64,000 bases of DNA from Mesoplasma syrphidae (GTDB lineage Bacteria; Bacillota_I; Bacilli_A; Mycoplasmatales; Mycoplasmataceae). Numbering within the stretch: position 1 is the first letter of the stretch; each line of letters starts with the position of its first letter. The stretch covers positions 62,001-126,000 of the forward strand of contig NZ_CP025257.1 in the NCBI RefSeq assembly GCF_002843565.1, read 5' to 3'. Shown piece after piece: positions 34,755-48,176 of the stretch. The translations under genes were made by a program, and so were the position numbers. The notes below the pieces were generated by a model. It made no database searches, was not told the DNA's origin, and saw only the letters and a program-made list of their open reading frames with translations.

Positions 34755-36293
34755 ATGAAGATTACAAAAAAAGAATCTCCCTATGCAAAGGACTGCTCTA
34801 TTTTAAAAGAATCAGTAGGGGGAGTTAAAAATATTGAAAACATCAATAGATGTTCTACAAGAATTAGAATCACACTTAAGGATACAAGTAAGGTGAATCA
34901 GAATGCGTTAAATAATACAATTCTTTTTAAGGCTTTTTTAATAAAAGACAATACACTTCAGCTTATTGTTAAGTCCGATATTGAAAATATTTTTATTACA
35001 TTTATTAGAAGCTTAAGAATCTCGTTTACAAGTTTACCCAACACGTTTGAAGTAAATTTGCTGAACACCAATAACAAAAGTTTCTTCAAATGGTTAACAG
35101 ATGGGATTGCTGTTATTATGAATCCGATTATTCCTTTACTGATAACATTAGCAATTGTTTCGACTTTATCTAATGTCTTTAATGGTATTGATTTTGGAGG
35201 TGGAACATTGGCTTCAACAAGTGAAGTTGCCCAAACTGTCGGAAGCATGCTAAAAACTTTACAATCAGGCGTTAATTTGGCTTTTACAATTTTGATTCCC
35301 TGATCAATTTTTAAAGTAATGAAGGGTAGCCAAGCAATTGGAATCACAATTGGAATTGTTCTTTGTTGTAAAGATTTAATGATGACTGACCAAATCATGG
35401 GTAATGGTGATCCAATTTTCAAATGAGACATTTCCTTTAGTCAAATTGTTGGTTCTTATCCTTGAAAAATATCTTATGAGGGACAAATTTTACCCATTGT
35501 TTTTATGAGTTTTATTGGTGTTTATTTAGAAAGATTTGCTACAAAGAAAATGAATTATCCAGTTATCAAAGAAATGGTTGCTATTCCAATGATCACTATT
35601 GCGACTTTTTTTATTGCAATGTTAATAGTAGGACCAATTGGACTAATAATAACTTACGGGATGAATATTGGAATTGTTTGAGCAACAACAAACAGTATTG
35701 CTAAATATATTTTTAATCCAGCATTTGGATTGTTATTGCCCTGAATGGTAGTAACTGGATTTATTCAAATATTTGTTGTAATAAATATGCAACAATTTAC
35801 AAATTTTGGTGGAACAACAATTATGCCAATGTTCACACAACTGAACATCGCTGTTGCAACAAGTTTAATAGCTTTAATGATTATTAATAGAACTAATAAA
35901 GAATTACGTAAAACAGGAATTCCCTCATCAGCATTAGCATATATTAGTGGTTCAACAGAACCAGCATTATTTGGAATAACATTACGTTTTATGTTTCCAG
36001 TAATTGCCGCAAGTATTGGAGCAACAGTTGGAATCTTAATTACTACTTTTTCAGGAGTTGTATGTACAATGGGAAATGCATCGTTATTAGTATTCTTATC
36101 AGTTACGTCAGATCCAAACACCCTAAGCAACTTGAATGTTGAAACAATTTTTGGAGGACCATATTTATGAATGGCAGTTGCTATTATGGTTACATTTCTA
36201 GTCACATTTGTAAGCACGTTAGCATTATCAAAATTGAAAGTATTTAAAGAAATGAATCAAAAAGTTTTAGAAAGAGATTTTTCGGTAAATTAA
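34755..36293 (+). CDS. scrA: PTS system EIIBC component, sucrose/beta-glucoside class
   Basis: The 512-aa sugar transporter has an N-terminal EIIB domain (residues 10-95) with the phospho-cysteine Cys33 in [14 protein letters not shown], and a C-terminal EIIC domain of about ten helices. The latter includes the [13 protein letters not shown] block, the conserved E-P-x-x-[FY]-G motif of the glucose superfamily EIIC. No EIIA domain is fused, so EIIA must come from elsewhere. Sucrose specificity is inferred from the GH32 hydrolase encoded one base downstream. Confidence 0.9.
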
Positions 36294-36294
36294 A

Positions 36295-37743
36295 ATGAAA
36301 ATAAATAAAGAAATACTAATGAATAAAATTAGTCAGCATGAATTAAAAAATATTAAAATAGCCAATGACTTAGTAGCTCAGGACAAGTTTTATCGTCCCC
36401 TATATCATGTTGCTCCACCAAATGGATTATTAAATGACCCGAATGGATTAATTTACAAAGATGGCTATCATCATGTTCATTACCAATGAAGTCCAATTCA
36501 ACCATATCATGGAATGAAACATTGATATCATTTAAAAACTAAAGACTTTGTTAATTATTTAGACTTAGGAGTATCAATTATTCCTGATCATGAAGGGGAA
36601 ATCACTGGTGCATTTTCAGGTTCTGCATTTGAAACTCCTAAAGGGACTAAAATTTATTACACTGGTAATATTGAAGATGGCAAAGGAAATATGATTCGAG
36701 AAGTTCAAATCAGTGCTGATTTAATTGGCGACCAAATTGTTAATAAGCGAATTGCAGTTGAACATGATTCGACATTGTTTACGCCTCATGCTCGAGATCC
36801 AAAAATTTTTAAATATGAAGATCAAATTTATATGATTTTTGGAGTTCAATGTCAAGATGATAAAATGGGAGGCTTAGCCCTTTATAAAACAACTGATTAT
36901 GAAACATTTACTTTTGATAGAATCTTAAAACCTTCTCTAAAAAATGAAGACTATGGTTACATGTGAGAATGTCCTAATTTAGATTCATTAGAAGAAAAAC
37001 TACTATTTATGATTTCTTCTGAGGGATGATTTAATTTTAAAGATGATTATGAGCTTAATAACTCACGTAATGTTGTCTATACTGCAATCAAAAATTTAGA
37101 TTTAGAAAATTATAAATTGGGTGAAACTTCAATTATGAAAACAATGGATTATGGACATGACTTTTACGCACCTCAAACATATTGATATAATGACAAATTA
37201 TTGATGATTGGATGATTAGGAGCAGTTGATGTTCAATATCCAACAGATAAGTATTCATGACATTCCATGTTAACAATTCCCCGTGAACTTTCATGAAATA
37301 ATGACACTCTTGTTCAAAAACCGTTCAATGAATTTAAGAAAAATATTTTAATAAAAACTGAAAACCAAAAGTCAAAAAGTTTAAAAATTGACAAGGCAGT
37401 TCATTTAGAATTTGAACTAGAGAATGATTTAAAAATCGAATTATTGAATTCAAAAGGTGAAAACATTAAAATTAATTTTACAGATAAGGAAATTATTTTG
37501 GATCGCTCACAACAAACAGCCAATCCAACTTGAAATTTTGAGACGATTAGAAAAGCATGCAGAAAATTTAAGCACCAAACTGTTGAAATTTATGTTGATT
37601 CTTCATCAATTGAAATTTTTGCAGATAATTATCAAACTATTTTTACTTCAAGATTTTTTGTTGAAAATTTTGACACAATTGTTTTTAACAAGTCAACTGA
37701 GGCCAAAGTCTCAAATTTAAAAACAATAAATTATTTAAAATAA
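36295..37743 (+). CDS. scrB: Sucrose-6-phosphate hydrolase (GH32)
   Basis: The 482-aa glycoside hydrolase splits sucrose-6-phosphate to glucose-6-phosphate and fructose. The GH32 triad is visible: nucleophile Asp48 (GLLNDPNGL), transition-state stabiliser Asp168 (ARDPK) and acid/base Glu225 (WECPN). A five-bladed propeller region is followed by a beta-sandwich C-terminal domain (about 350-482, ending in [11 protein letters not shown]). It begins one base after the scrA stop with no clear ribosome site, so translation probably depends on scrA ribosomes. Confidence 0.95.
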
Positions 37744-37777
37744 GAAAAAGTTAGAATTATTATTCTAACTTTTTCTT
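37744..37777. terminator. Bidirectional terminator between scrB and topA
   Basis: AAAAAGTTAGAAT and ATTCTAACTTTTT form a perfect stem around a 4-base loop, serving convergent scrB and topA. Confidence 0.92.
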
Positions 37778-37778
37778 A

Positions 37779-39728
37779 TTATTTTTTAGCTGGTTTTTTA
37801 TTTTTAGTTGTCTCTGTAGTTTTTTCTGGAGTTACATATTCTTTTCAGGTTCCGTCAGGCTGTTCGTATTCACGGTAACCACATTTAGTCTTTGTAAAGT
37901 TTGAACATCCACGACCACGATTAAAACGGGACTTAATAAATACTAAAGTACCTTCGCCACATTTTGGACAAGGAATATCGCTTGTCTTGGCATTTTCAGT
38001 TTCCAATAAAACTCGGTCATTTAGTTTAGTATAAATATCTTTCAACCAATTAACATAGTTATAATCTCCATCAGAAATTTCATCCAGCGTTTCTTCCATT
38101 TTAGCTGTATAGTTTAAATTAAAAAAATCTTCAAATTTACTATATAAAAAGTTATTAGCAATATAACCCTTGTCTGTCATTTCAATAGCCTTACCTTTGT
38201 GATATATTGCATATTCTCGCTCTTTTAGTTTTGCCAAAATTGGATTATATGTAGAGGGTCGCCCGATTCCTAAATTTTTCAGTTCTTTAATTAAACTTGC
38301 TTGGTTAAACATATTTGGTGGCATAGTTTTGGCTTCATCATTTTTTATAAAATCTTTTGATATTTCTTTTGTAAACCCAGTTTTGAATTCCAATTTAGGT
38401 TTTGGATTTTTAGTATTTTGAGCAACTTCTTCATCGTCTTCATTCAATTCAATTCCTTCATCAAAAGTTGAGCGTTTAATTGCTTGATAACCAAAGTCAG
38501 TAATTTCTTGCCAAGATTGCTTAAATTCATAACCATTATTCATGAAAGTCCAACGATGATTTAGACCAGAAGGACCACGCATTAATGATTTAACTGTATT
38601 TCATCAAATCAAATTGTAAATACGTTTTTGCAATTCATCTTCGATAGTAACTTTTTCAGGAGTAATAAATAAATCCGTTGGGCGAATTGACTCATGGGCA
38701 TCTTGCGATTTGTCATCCTTTTTAGTTTTGATAATAATTGGATCTTTGTATAAGCTATTTTCAAAATTTGTTTCAATGTAGTTTTTGGCTTCTTTAATAA
38801 ATTGGGCACTATATCGAGTTGAATCTGTACGAATATAAGTAATCAATCCAGCTTCATACAATTTTTGTGCGGCAACAGTAATCTGAGCAGCACTTAATCT
38901 CAATTTTGAAAATCCATCTTGTAAGAGTCCTGCTGTTGAATAAGGTTTAAAACTTCGTGTTTCAAATTCTTTTGCTACGTATTCGCTACATTGATAAGAA
39001 GTCGAAAGACTTTTAATAATTTCATTTGCTTGTTCTGTTGAGATATATGAAGTTTTTTCTGTATTAACAACTTTTTTGTCTAATCCCTTATTCAGTGTTA
39101 ATAAAATATTTTCAGCTTGGTTAATTACAGAAATCTTACGATAAATAACTTCCTTAAAAGCTTTAATTAATTTATCACGAGTGACTAAAATATTTAAGGC
39201 TGGAGTTTGAACACGTCCTGCACTCATCAATCCTGTTGATTTTTGTAGTGATTTAGAAACTAAGTATCCAATAATCTTATCTAACATTTGACGTGACAAT
39301 TGAGCTTTAACCAAATCCAAGTCAATCTCTCTTAAGTTTCTGAAACTTTCAACAACTGCATCTTTAGTAATTTCATTAAAAGTTGCTCTTTTAATAATTT
39401 TACCTGTACCTTCAAAAATGTTTCCTAAATGTCAAGCAATGGCTTCTCCTTCACGGTCCGGATCTGAAGCAAGCACAATCACATCGGCGTTTTTTCCAGC
39501 TTTTTTAATTGCTGCAATATTCTTGGCTTTTGTTCTCTCATTTATAAATTTAGGAGTCATTGTTTCCAAATCAATTCCTAGACCTCAAGTACCTGTATCT
39601 GCAATTTTAGTAATGTGACCTCCACTTGCCAAAACTTCATATTGATTTTCAGAAAACTCTTCCTCCAAGAAATGCTGAATTTTTGTAACCTTAGATGGTG
39701 ATTCCAATAGTACTAGTATTTTTGCCAT
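37779..39728 (-). CDS. topA: DNA topoisomerase I
   Basis: The 649-aa type IA topoisomerase relaxes negative supercoils. The N-terminal TOPRIM domain begins LVLLESPSKVTKIQHFL and holds LASDPDREGEAIAWHL with the metal-binding acidic cluster. The catalytic Tyr is in GLITYIRTDSTRYSAQF. A single C-terminal zinc ribbon remains (CPKCGEGTLVF, then GCSNFTKTKCGY), fewer than in E. coli. A Lys-rich tail ends the protein. The start has GAGGAGA on the minus strand. Confidence 0.96.
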
Positions 39729-39836
39729 GTGATTAGTTCTCCTCGAATTTTTTTGCTGCTTATATAATAATAGTAAAAAACAAATTAAACAAGACAATAA
39801 AACTATTTTCACACGTTATTTTTTTATTTTATTATC

Positions 39837-39863
39837 TTAATATTATAAATATTAAAGTATAAT
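39837..39863 (+). promoter_or_regulatory. Palindrome overlapping the promoter of the YfcC-type gene
   Basis: TTAATATT-ATA-AATATTAA (39837-39855) is a perfect 8-bp inverted repeat lying just upstream of a -10 TATAAT (39858-39863). The placement between -35 and -10 fits a repressor site. A/T-only palindromes are frequent by chance in this genome, so support is modest. Confidence 0.4.
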
Positions 39864-39908
39864 TTTATAAAAAGCACGAAATATTATATTGTAGAAAGGT
39901 ACTCAGCT

Positions 39909-41666
39909 ATGGATCAAAATAAGTTAGAAAGACTAAATGATCTTAAGAAAAATGTTGAATTAAAAATTCTCCAAGAAAATAATTTGCCAGATAATGGCAA
40001 TGAAGAGAAAACTAAAACGATAGAACTTCTTAATATTTCTTTAGGAGAAATTAATAAACGTATTGATGAATACTATCAAGAAAATCCATCAGCTTCAGTT
40101 AGTGGAGTTGTAAAGAAACCAAAAGTTAAAAAAACTCGCAAAATGTGAGCTGCTGTAGTTATTTTATTATTAATTGTAGCTGCAGTTGTTTTTCTATCAT
40201 GAATTTTGAAATTGACTGGAAAACAAGTAGTTTCAGGAGTTGATGAACAAGGTAATGAAATTTGAGTACCGATTAAAGCTTTAGGAATTCTCGATATTTT
40301 TTATTTACCATTAAAGGGATTTGAACGCCAAGTTGAAATTGTAATTTTTATTTTAATGATTGGTGCTTTTATAAATGTAGTTGTTCGTTCTAAAGCATTA
40401 GAAGGAATGGCTCAAAATATCACTCTTACTTTAAAAGGAAAAGAAATTTGAGCAACTGTTCCGTTAATGTTGTTTTTCTCTATTTGTGGATCAATTGAAG
40501 GAATGTGTGAAGAGTCACTGGGATTCTATGCCATTTGTATTCCACTGATGCTAATGGCTGGATTTGATACTTTTACAGCTTTTTTAATTGTTTTTTTGGG
40601 AGCAGGAATTGGAGTAGTTGGTTCAACCTTGAATCCTTTTGCTGTGACTGTTGCTGTAAATGAATTAAATGAGTGAGCAAAAGACCCAAACTTTATTTCA
40701 TCAGGAGATGGTTTGGTTTGAAGATTTGGTACTTGAGCTGTTTTAACAATATTTGCAATTGTTTTTACAATTAAGTATGCCAAAAAGGTAAAAAATGATC
40801 CTCAAAAATCTGTAGTATTTGCTACTTTAGAAGGCGATAAAAAGTTTTTTCTCGCAAATTCTTATGAAAAAATTGAAATGAATTGAAAGCGTAAGATTAC
40901 TGTTTGAGTTTTTTGTTTGACTTTTCTACTTATGTTAGTTTACTTAGTTAAATGAGATAGTATCTTTGGAATTACTTGATTTGAGACTGCTTCGCAATGA
41001 GTTCACGAACATTTGTGATTTTTCTCTAGCCAAATTCCAGGGATTGGAGTTGGATATTTAATTGAGGTTGCAGCCTTTTTTATGATTGCAACTGTTATTT
41101 TGGGTCTTGTAAATGGGCTAGGCCAAGAAAAATTTTTGGGACAATTTACAGAAGGCGCTGCTGATTATATTGGGGTTGTTTTTGTTTTGGCAACTGCGGC
41201 TGGAGTGTCAATTGGGATTGAAAATTCTAATATCAAATTTTTAATTACTGAGGTTGTTAAAAATGGGTTATCTGGAGTTCAAAGTTCATATGTAAAACTT
41301 ATTTTGTTATTTTTAATTTTTATTCCAATTTCATTTTTGATTCCGTCTACTTCTGGATTTTCTGCATTAATTTTTCCACTAATTGCTCCAATTGTTGCAA
41401 TTGAAGGTCAAACGCCAGGAACTTGAGTAGCTCACCCAGCATTAGCGTCAGGTTCAATTGCAGCTTTTGTCAATGCTAATGGGTTCGTTAATTTATTTAC
41501 TCCAATGTCTGCTGCACTAATGGGTGGTTTGGCATTATCGAGAGTAGAATACGGAACTTTTTTGAAAAAAATGCTTCCTTTCTTTGTTGGAGTGTTAGTA
41601 ATTATAATGACAATGTTATGTATAGGAGTTTATATTTCTGAAAATGTCAATCCAGTACTAGCATAA
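39909..41666 (+). CDS. YfcC-family C4-dicarboxylate/arginine-ornithine-type carrier
   Basis: The 585-aa protein has an unusual soluble N-terminus of about 76 residues that looks coiled-coil (KLERLNDLKKNVELKIL..), followed by a Lys-rich joint (KKPKVKKTRK) and about 12 helices. Family-like blocks are FSICGSIEGMCEESLGFYAI, GVVGSTLNPFAVTVA, IPSTSGFSALIFPL and NANGFVNLFTPMSAALMGG. YfcC/ArcD-like carriers exchange amino acids or dicarboxylates; the substrate here cannot be told. A terminator follows. Confidence 0.85.
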
Positions 41667-41674
41667 TTTAAATC

Positions 41675-41700
41675 AAAAAAAGGCTTGTGCCTTTTTTTAA
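41675..41700 (+). terminator. Intrinsic terminator after the YfcC-type gene
   Basis: AAAAAAAGGC pairs with GCCTTTTTTT around loop TTGT. Confidence 0.9.
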
Positions 41701-41727
41701 TATATATAATTATCTTAAAGGAGTCCT

Positions 41728-42651
41728 ATGCATAAGATAGTAGTTATTGGTTCACTAAATGTAGATTCAGTTTTCAAGGTTAAAAAAATACCAAAACCAG
41801 GAGCAACAATTTTTTCGAGCAGCTTTGAATATCATTTTGGTGGTAAAGGTGCTAACCAGGCATATACGATAGGTAAACTTGGTGGCGATGTTGAACTTTT
41901 AGGTGTTGTTGGAAATGATGAGTATGGAAGTAAAATTTTGCAGCATTTAAATAAAGAGGCAAATGTTAAGATTGATCAAATTAGAGTCAGTTCCAAATTT
42001 TTTACAGGAATGGCAAATATCATTGTTGATGATTTTGGTGATAATCAAATTATTGTTCATTCAGGAGCCAACTTTGACTTTGATTCCAAATATTTGGAAA
42101 CTATCAAAAAGGTTATTGATTTAAAAGAAATTATAATTTTGCAGTTAGAAATTCCTCTCAATATTGTTGAGGATATTATCAATTATGCCCATGAGCAGCA
42201 AAAAATAGTTATTCTAAATCCGGCTCCAGTCCAAAGCAATTGTGAAAAGTTTTTATCAAAAGTGGATTACTTAATTCCCAATGAAACAGAGCTTGAAATT
42301 TTAATGAATCAAAAATTTGAATCGCAAAGTCAATTTTTAGAAGCGGCACAAAAATTTGTTAAAGAAAAACATATTAAAAACCTGATTGTTACTTTGGGGG
42401 CTGCTGGATCATATCTTATCACCCAAAACGTATGTAAGTTTATTAATGTTTACAAGGCTAATGCTGTTGACTCAACTTGTGCTGGAGATAGTTATCTTGG
42501 GGCATTCGCTACAAAACTTTCTCAAGGAATTGCCATAGAAGATGCTTTGGACTATGCTGCTTTAGTAAGCGCAATAGTAGTTACTAAAAATGGGGCTCAG
42601 AGTTCAATCCCTTCTCAAGAAGAAATTGAAAAGGTAAAGTTATTTAAATAA
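41728..42651 (+). CDS. rbsK: PfkB-family sugar kinase, ribokinase-like
   Basis: The 307-aa kinase has the N-terminal PfkB block VIGSLNVDSVFKVKKIPKPG, a Gly-rich FHFGGKGANQAYTIGKLGG-like region (substrate binding), ILNPAPVQ, and LIPNETELEIL typical of ribokinases. The C-terminal anion hole/base motif is AVDSTCAGDSYLGAF. It phosphorylates a sugar or nucleoside with ATP. Ribose is the best guess, because NPAP and PNETE are characteristic of RbsK, but no ribose transporter is adjacent. Confidence 0.88.
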   Translation: MHKIVVIGSLNVDSVFKVKKIPKPGATIFSSSFEYHFGGKGANQAYTIGKLGGDVELLGVVGNDEYGSKILQHLNKEANVKIDQIRVSSKFFTGMANIIVDDFGDNQIIVHSGANFDFDSKYLETIKKVIDLKEIIILQLEIPLNIVEDIINYAHEQQKIVILNPAPVQSNCEKFLSKVDYLIPNETELEILMNQKFESQSQFLEAAQKFVKEKHIKNLIVTLGAAGSYLITQNVCKFINVYKANAVDSTCAGDSYLGAFATKLSQGIAIEDALDYAALVSAIVVTKNGAQSSIPSQEEIEKVKLFK

Positions 42652-42662
42652 AAGTATTATAA

Positions 42663-44139
<1,477 letters not shown>

Positions 44140-44144
<5 letters not shown>

Positions 44145-44166
44145 AAGCGTGACAAGCGCTTTTTTG
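44140..44166 (+). terminator. Intrinsic terminator after gltX
   Basis: AAAAGCG and CGCTTTTTT form a short G/C-containing stem around a 6-7 base loop; the 5' arm overlaps the stop codon. Confidence 0.75.
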
Positions 44167-44221
44167 TTGATTTAACGGAATATTTGCATATAATTGATTT
44201 GAAAAGAGTAACGAGGTATAT

Positions 44222-45430
44222 ATGTTTGAAAAAGTGATTAGAGACAGTGTACATGGCGATATCTATATTAACGAAGAGGTTGTGTATCAAATTATGAATA
44301 CTCCTGAAATGCAAAGAATGCGTCGAATTCTTCAATTGGGTGGCGCACAATTTGCTTATCCAGGAGCATCACACACAAGATTTTCTCATTCAATTGGCGT
44401 CTATCATATTGTAGGAATGTTTCTAGATGCTCCTGGTTTTAAAGAAGTAAATGAAAAAGATCGAATTTTAGTTAAGTTAGCAGGATTAATGCATGACTTT
44501 GGACATGGACCTTTTTCGCATACCTTTGAAAAAATCACTACTAAAAGTCATGAAGATTATACAGCTGATATTATTAGAAATTCAAACGGTAATATTGCAC
44601 CAATTTTAAAAAGTTTTAATATTGACCCAGAAGAAGTTATTCAAATTATTGAAGGAGTTTACCCCAATAAAGCAGTTAATTTACTAGTGAGCTCGCAGCT
44701 AGATGCTGATCGTTTGGATTATTTAATGCGCGACTCATATAATTGTGGAGTTAATTATGCCGCTTTAGACATCAAGTGAATGGTTCGTCACGCACAAGTT
44801 ATTGACGATAAAATTGTATTTCCTAAAAAACTTGTATATGCGATTGAGTCATATTTGCTAGGTCGCTATCATATGTATAAACAAGTATATAATCATAAAC
44901 TATCAATTGCTTTTGACGCAATGTTCATTGTTTGATTTAAAAGATTAAAATATTTGTTTGATAAAGGTTATCAATTCAAACATTCTTACATTGGAGAAAT
45001 GTTCAAAGAAATTTTTAACAAACAAGAAATTCCTCTAGAAAAATATCTGACCTTTGATGATTACTTTATTTTTGAAATTTTTAAAATGTGCGCAATTGAG
45101 GACGATCAAATTTTAGCTGATTTGTCTGATCGTTTAATTAATCGCCGTATATTTGCTTATTGTGAATTTTCAGATATTAAAGTAGGAGAGATGAAGACAA
45201 AACTAAAGGAGGCTGGATATAACTTAGATTATTACTTTATTTCAATAACACCAAAGCAGTCTTTAATTTATAAAGACGGAATTATTGATGGAAAAGATGA
45301 ACGAATTTATATTCAAAATCACAACAAAATTCAGTCAATTCAAAAGTTGAGTTTATTGACTGATTCTATTAAAGAAATAAATGAAATTAAATTAGAAAAA
45401 AAATATTTATTTCCAAAAGAAATAGTGTAA
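44222..45430 (+). CDS. HD-superfamily phosphohydrolase (YwfO/dNTPase-like)
   Basis: The 402-aa cytoplasmic protein starts with VIRDSVHGDIYI, a hallmark of the YwfO group. Metal-binding HD residues are visible in HTRFSHSIGVYH, GLMHDFGHGPFSHTFE (H...HD) and the late SQLDADRLDYLMRDSYNCG. Relatives include dNTP triphosphohydrolases. In Firmicutes the gene is often just upstream of rpoE, as here. Substrate is unproven. A promoter TTGATT-16-TATAAT (-10 at about 44188) lies upstream. Confidence 0.9.
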
Positions 45431-45458
45431 AATAGATTTTTGTAAGGTGAGGTGCGAG

Positions 45459-45857
45459 ATGAAATTATCCAACATTGATATAGCTTACGAATTTCTGAAA
45501 CAGAAAAATGATGCATCAAAATTTGATGAAATTTGAAACTCTGTAGCAGAAGTAATCGGAGCTGCTGGTAAAAACAAAAACTCTGTGATTGCAGAACTAT
45601 ATAGTGACCTAGTTTTGGATAACAGATTTTCATTGACTCCAGAAGGAACATGAGCTTTAAGAGAAAACGTAAAGTTTGAAGATATTAAAAAACAATACGC
45701 TTACGTTGATGAACTTGGGAAATCAAAGAAAACAAAAATTAGAGAAGTTGAAGAAATTGAAGAGACTTTGGAAGTTGATGAATTAGACGTCGAAGAAGAT
45801 GAAGAAGACATCGAAGAAGATGACGATTTTATTGACGATGACGAAGAAATTGATTAG
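45459..45857 (+). CDS. rpoE: RNA polymerase delta subunit
   Basis: The 132-aa RNAP subunit of Gram-positive lineage bacteria increases promoter selectivity and RNAP recycling. The N-terminal winged-helix-like HARE domain (about 1-90) includes IAYEFLKQKN and NRFSLTPEGTWALR; the last 40 residues are almost entirely Glu/Asp (for example DEEDIEEDDDFIDDDEE), matching the known disordered acidic tail. It lies between the YwfO-like gene and pyrG, the conserved Firmicute order. Confidence 0.95.
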
Positions 45858-45896
45858 TTGTAAAAACGTAAGTTTTTGCGACTTTTTATTTTTAGA
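45857..45896 (+). terminator. Hairpin with T-run between rpoE and pyrG
   Basis: GTAAAAAC and GTTTTTGC pair around GTAA, then GACTTTTTATTTTT follows. It probably attenuates read-through into pyrG. I see no sign of the reiterative-G mechanism known for Bacillus pyrG. Confidence 0.6.
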
Positions 45897-45910
45897 AAGA
45901 GGGAATTGCA

Positions 45911-47515
45911 ATGAGTAAATATATATTCGTAACTGGAGGAGTTGTTTCAGGATTGGGAAAAGGGATTACTGCCAGTTCATTGGGAACGCTATTAAAAAAC
46001 AGTGGTCTAAAAGTTTATATGCAAAAGTTTGATCCATATTTAAATGTTGATCCAGGAACAATGTCTCCATACCAGCATGGAGAAGTTTTCGTAACTGATG
46101 ATGGGGGTGAAACAGATTTAGATTTAGGACATTATGAACGTTTCATTGATGAAAATTTATCAAAGATATCATCAACATCTGCAGGAAGAATTTATTTAGA
46201 TGTAATTGAAGCTGAACGCCGTGGAGATTGAGCTGGAAAAACAATTCAAGTTATTCCTCATATAACTGATGCAATCAAAGCAAAAATTTATGCTGCTGCT
46301 GAACGCAGTGAAGCTGATGTGGTTATTTCTGAAATTGGTGGAACTGTTGGAGATATTGAGTCTCAACCATTTATTGAAGCCTTACGTCAAGTAAGAAGAG
46401 AACAAGGACGTGATAATGTTTTATTCATTCATGTGGGTCTACTTCCGTATCTGACAGCTTCTAAAGAATATAAAACAAAGCCGATTCAGGCATCGGTAAA
46501 AGAACTTTTAGGAATGGGAATTCAACCTGATGTAATTGTTGCTAGAAGCGACAAACGTGCTCCAACAGAAATTAAAGATAAAATTTCTTTGTTCTGTAAT
46601 GTACCGATTAAAAACGTTATTGAAGCAGTTGATATGGATTCAATTTATAAAGTTCCAGCAGAGATGAAGCGTCAAGATTTACATAAAATTGCAATTGAGC
46701 ACTTAAAATTAAAAGCCAAGGAAACTCAATCAGCAGAATGAGATCAGTTTGTTAAAAAAATTAATGATGCTATTGAAGACTTTGAAGTTACATTTGTTGG
46801 TAAATATATAGAATTGCAAGATGCCTATTTATCTGTTATTGAGTCACTTAAAATTGCTGGATGAGAGTATGGACGCAATTTAAAAATTCGCTGAATTCAA
46901 GCAGATGAAATTACTGAAGAAAACTACAAAGAAAAATTTGCAGTTTCTCAAGGAATTTTAGTTCCCGGAGGATTCGGAAGTCGTGGTGTTGAAGGAATGA
47001 TGCTAGCTTCCAGATTTGCTCGTGAAAATAATATTCCATATTTAGGAATTTGTTTGGGAATGCAAATTGCAACAATTTCAATTGCACGTGATATCTTAAA
47101 ATTATCAGATGCAAACTCAACTGAATTTAATAGCGAAACTAAAAATCCTATATTTGATTTTATTAGAGGAATTGATCGTGATAATATTGGGGGAACTTTG
47201 CGTCTAGGAAAAATGCCAACCAAATTAAAACAAAATTCAATTGCAGCTAAATTGTATGAAAGTGATATTGCCTTAGAACGTCATCGTCATCGCTATGAAT
47301 TTAAAAATGAATTACGTGAAAAATTTGAAAAGCATGCAGGAGTAGTATTTTCAGGAATCTATGAAGAAAAAGATTTAGTCGAAATTATTGAACTACCAAA
47401 GCACAGGTTTTTTGTAGCATCGCAATATCACCCTGAATTTACTTCTCGACCAAACAAGCCAAATCCTTTATTTAAAGGTTTTGTTGAAGCAATTATTAAA
47501 AATGTGAATAAATAA
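45911..47515 (+). CDS. pyrG: CTP synthase
   Basis: The 534-aa enzyme aminates UTP to CTP using glutamine and ATP. The N-terminal synthase domain begins [20 protein letters not shown] and has the [19 protein letters not shown] block. The C-terminal class I glutaminase domain has [10 protein letters not shown] (catalytic Cys) and the HPEF ending with His/Glu of the triad. The RBS AAAGAGGG precedes the ATG. A strong terminator follows. Confidence 0.97.
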
Positions 47516-47517
47516 AC

Positions 47518-47543
47518 ACAAAAGTCCATTTTTGGACTTTTTT
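47518..47543 (+). terminator. Intrinsic terminator after pyrG
   Basis: AAAAGTCCA and TGGACTTTTTT pair around a 4-base T loop. Confidence 0.92.
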
Positions 47544-47732
47544 ATATGCTTTAAAGAAATATGTAAAATTAGTTAAATGAAAGTATTCAATACATAAAGT
47601 TTGTAAATATTTTTTTTAGCTATAAAAAGCATAAAATCGTAGTTATTATTTTAGCACTTTTAAAAATATTAAAAAATCTTTTCATTTTGATGTAAAATTA
47701 ATACTACAAACAAAAATTTTACGGGAGACAAT

Positions 47733-48077
47733 ATGATAGAAAAAACACGCTTATATAAAACTGCAATGAACTTTAATTTTTTTGCATTAGTTATCTGATT
47801 TTTAGTTGGATTATTATACGGAAATATTTTGGCTGGCTTTGTTTTATGTGGAATAAGTGCTTGCTGAATTATTCCAATGACTATAGCAACTAAAAAAGCT
47901 AAGGACGAAACTTTTCAAGGAATTGAAAGATCTCATTTAGCATTAGCTATTTGCTCAATGATATTTATTTGAATGATTTCAGGGCTATTAATTTTAATTG
48001 CATATACAATGTGCAGCAAATGTAAACAAAATGATACTAATATTATGCCTGTCTGACCTGAAAATCCCAACAAATAG
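47733..48077 (+). CDS. Small membrane protein, unknown function
   Basis: The 114-aa protein has three predicted helices (about 14-35, 36-56 and 76-99) and a polar C-terminus with a Cys-x-x-Cys (CSKCKQ). Five TGA codons are read as Trp, so it disappears under the standard code. The start is supported by GGGAGACA upstream. It stands alone between the pyrG terminator and the converging MFS gene. Family not recognised. Confidence 0.65.
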
Positions 48078-48083
48078 TTTGAT

Positions 48084-48174
48084 AAATAAAAAATGTACAA
48101 CAAACCTTTTCTATACAGAAAGTGCACAAACTTATTGCACTTGCTACATATGGCTCGTTACACATTTTTTATTT
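48084..48174. terminator. Nested inverted repeat, bidirectional terminator
   Basis: Outer arms AAATAAAAAATGT (48084-48096) and ACATTTTTTATTT (48162-48174) are perfectly complementary. Inside is a second hairpin, AAGTGCA/TGCACTT (about 48120-48142). It lies between the converging small membrane protein gene and MFS gene and extends to 3 bases from the MFS stop. Confidence 0.65.
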
Positions 48175-48176
48175 AA

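Noticed and set aside
45857-45896. Riboswitch or reiterative-transcription attenuator before pyrG
   Set aside because: Only a simple A/T hairpin and T-run are present; there is no initial GGG context as in Bacillus pyrG.
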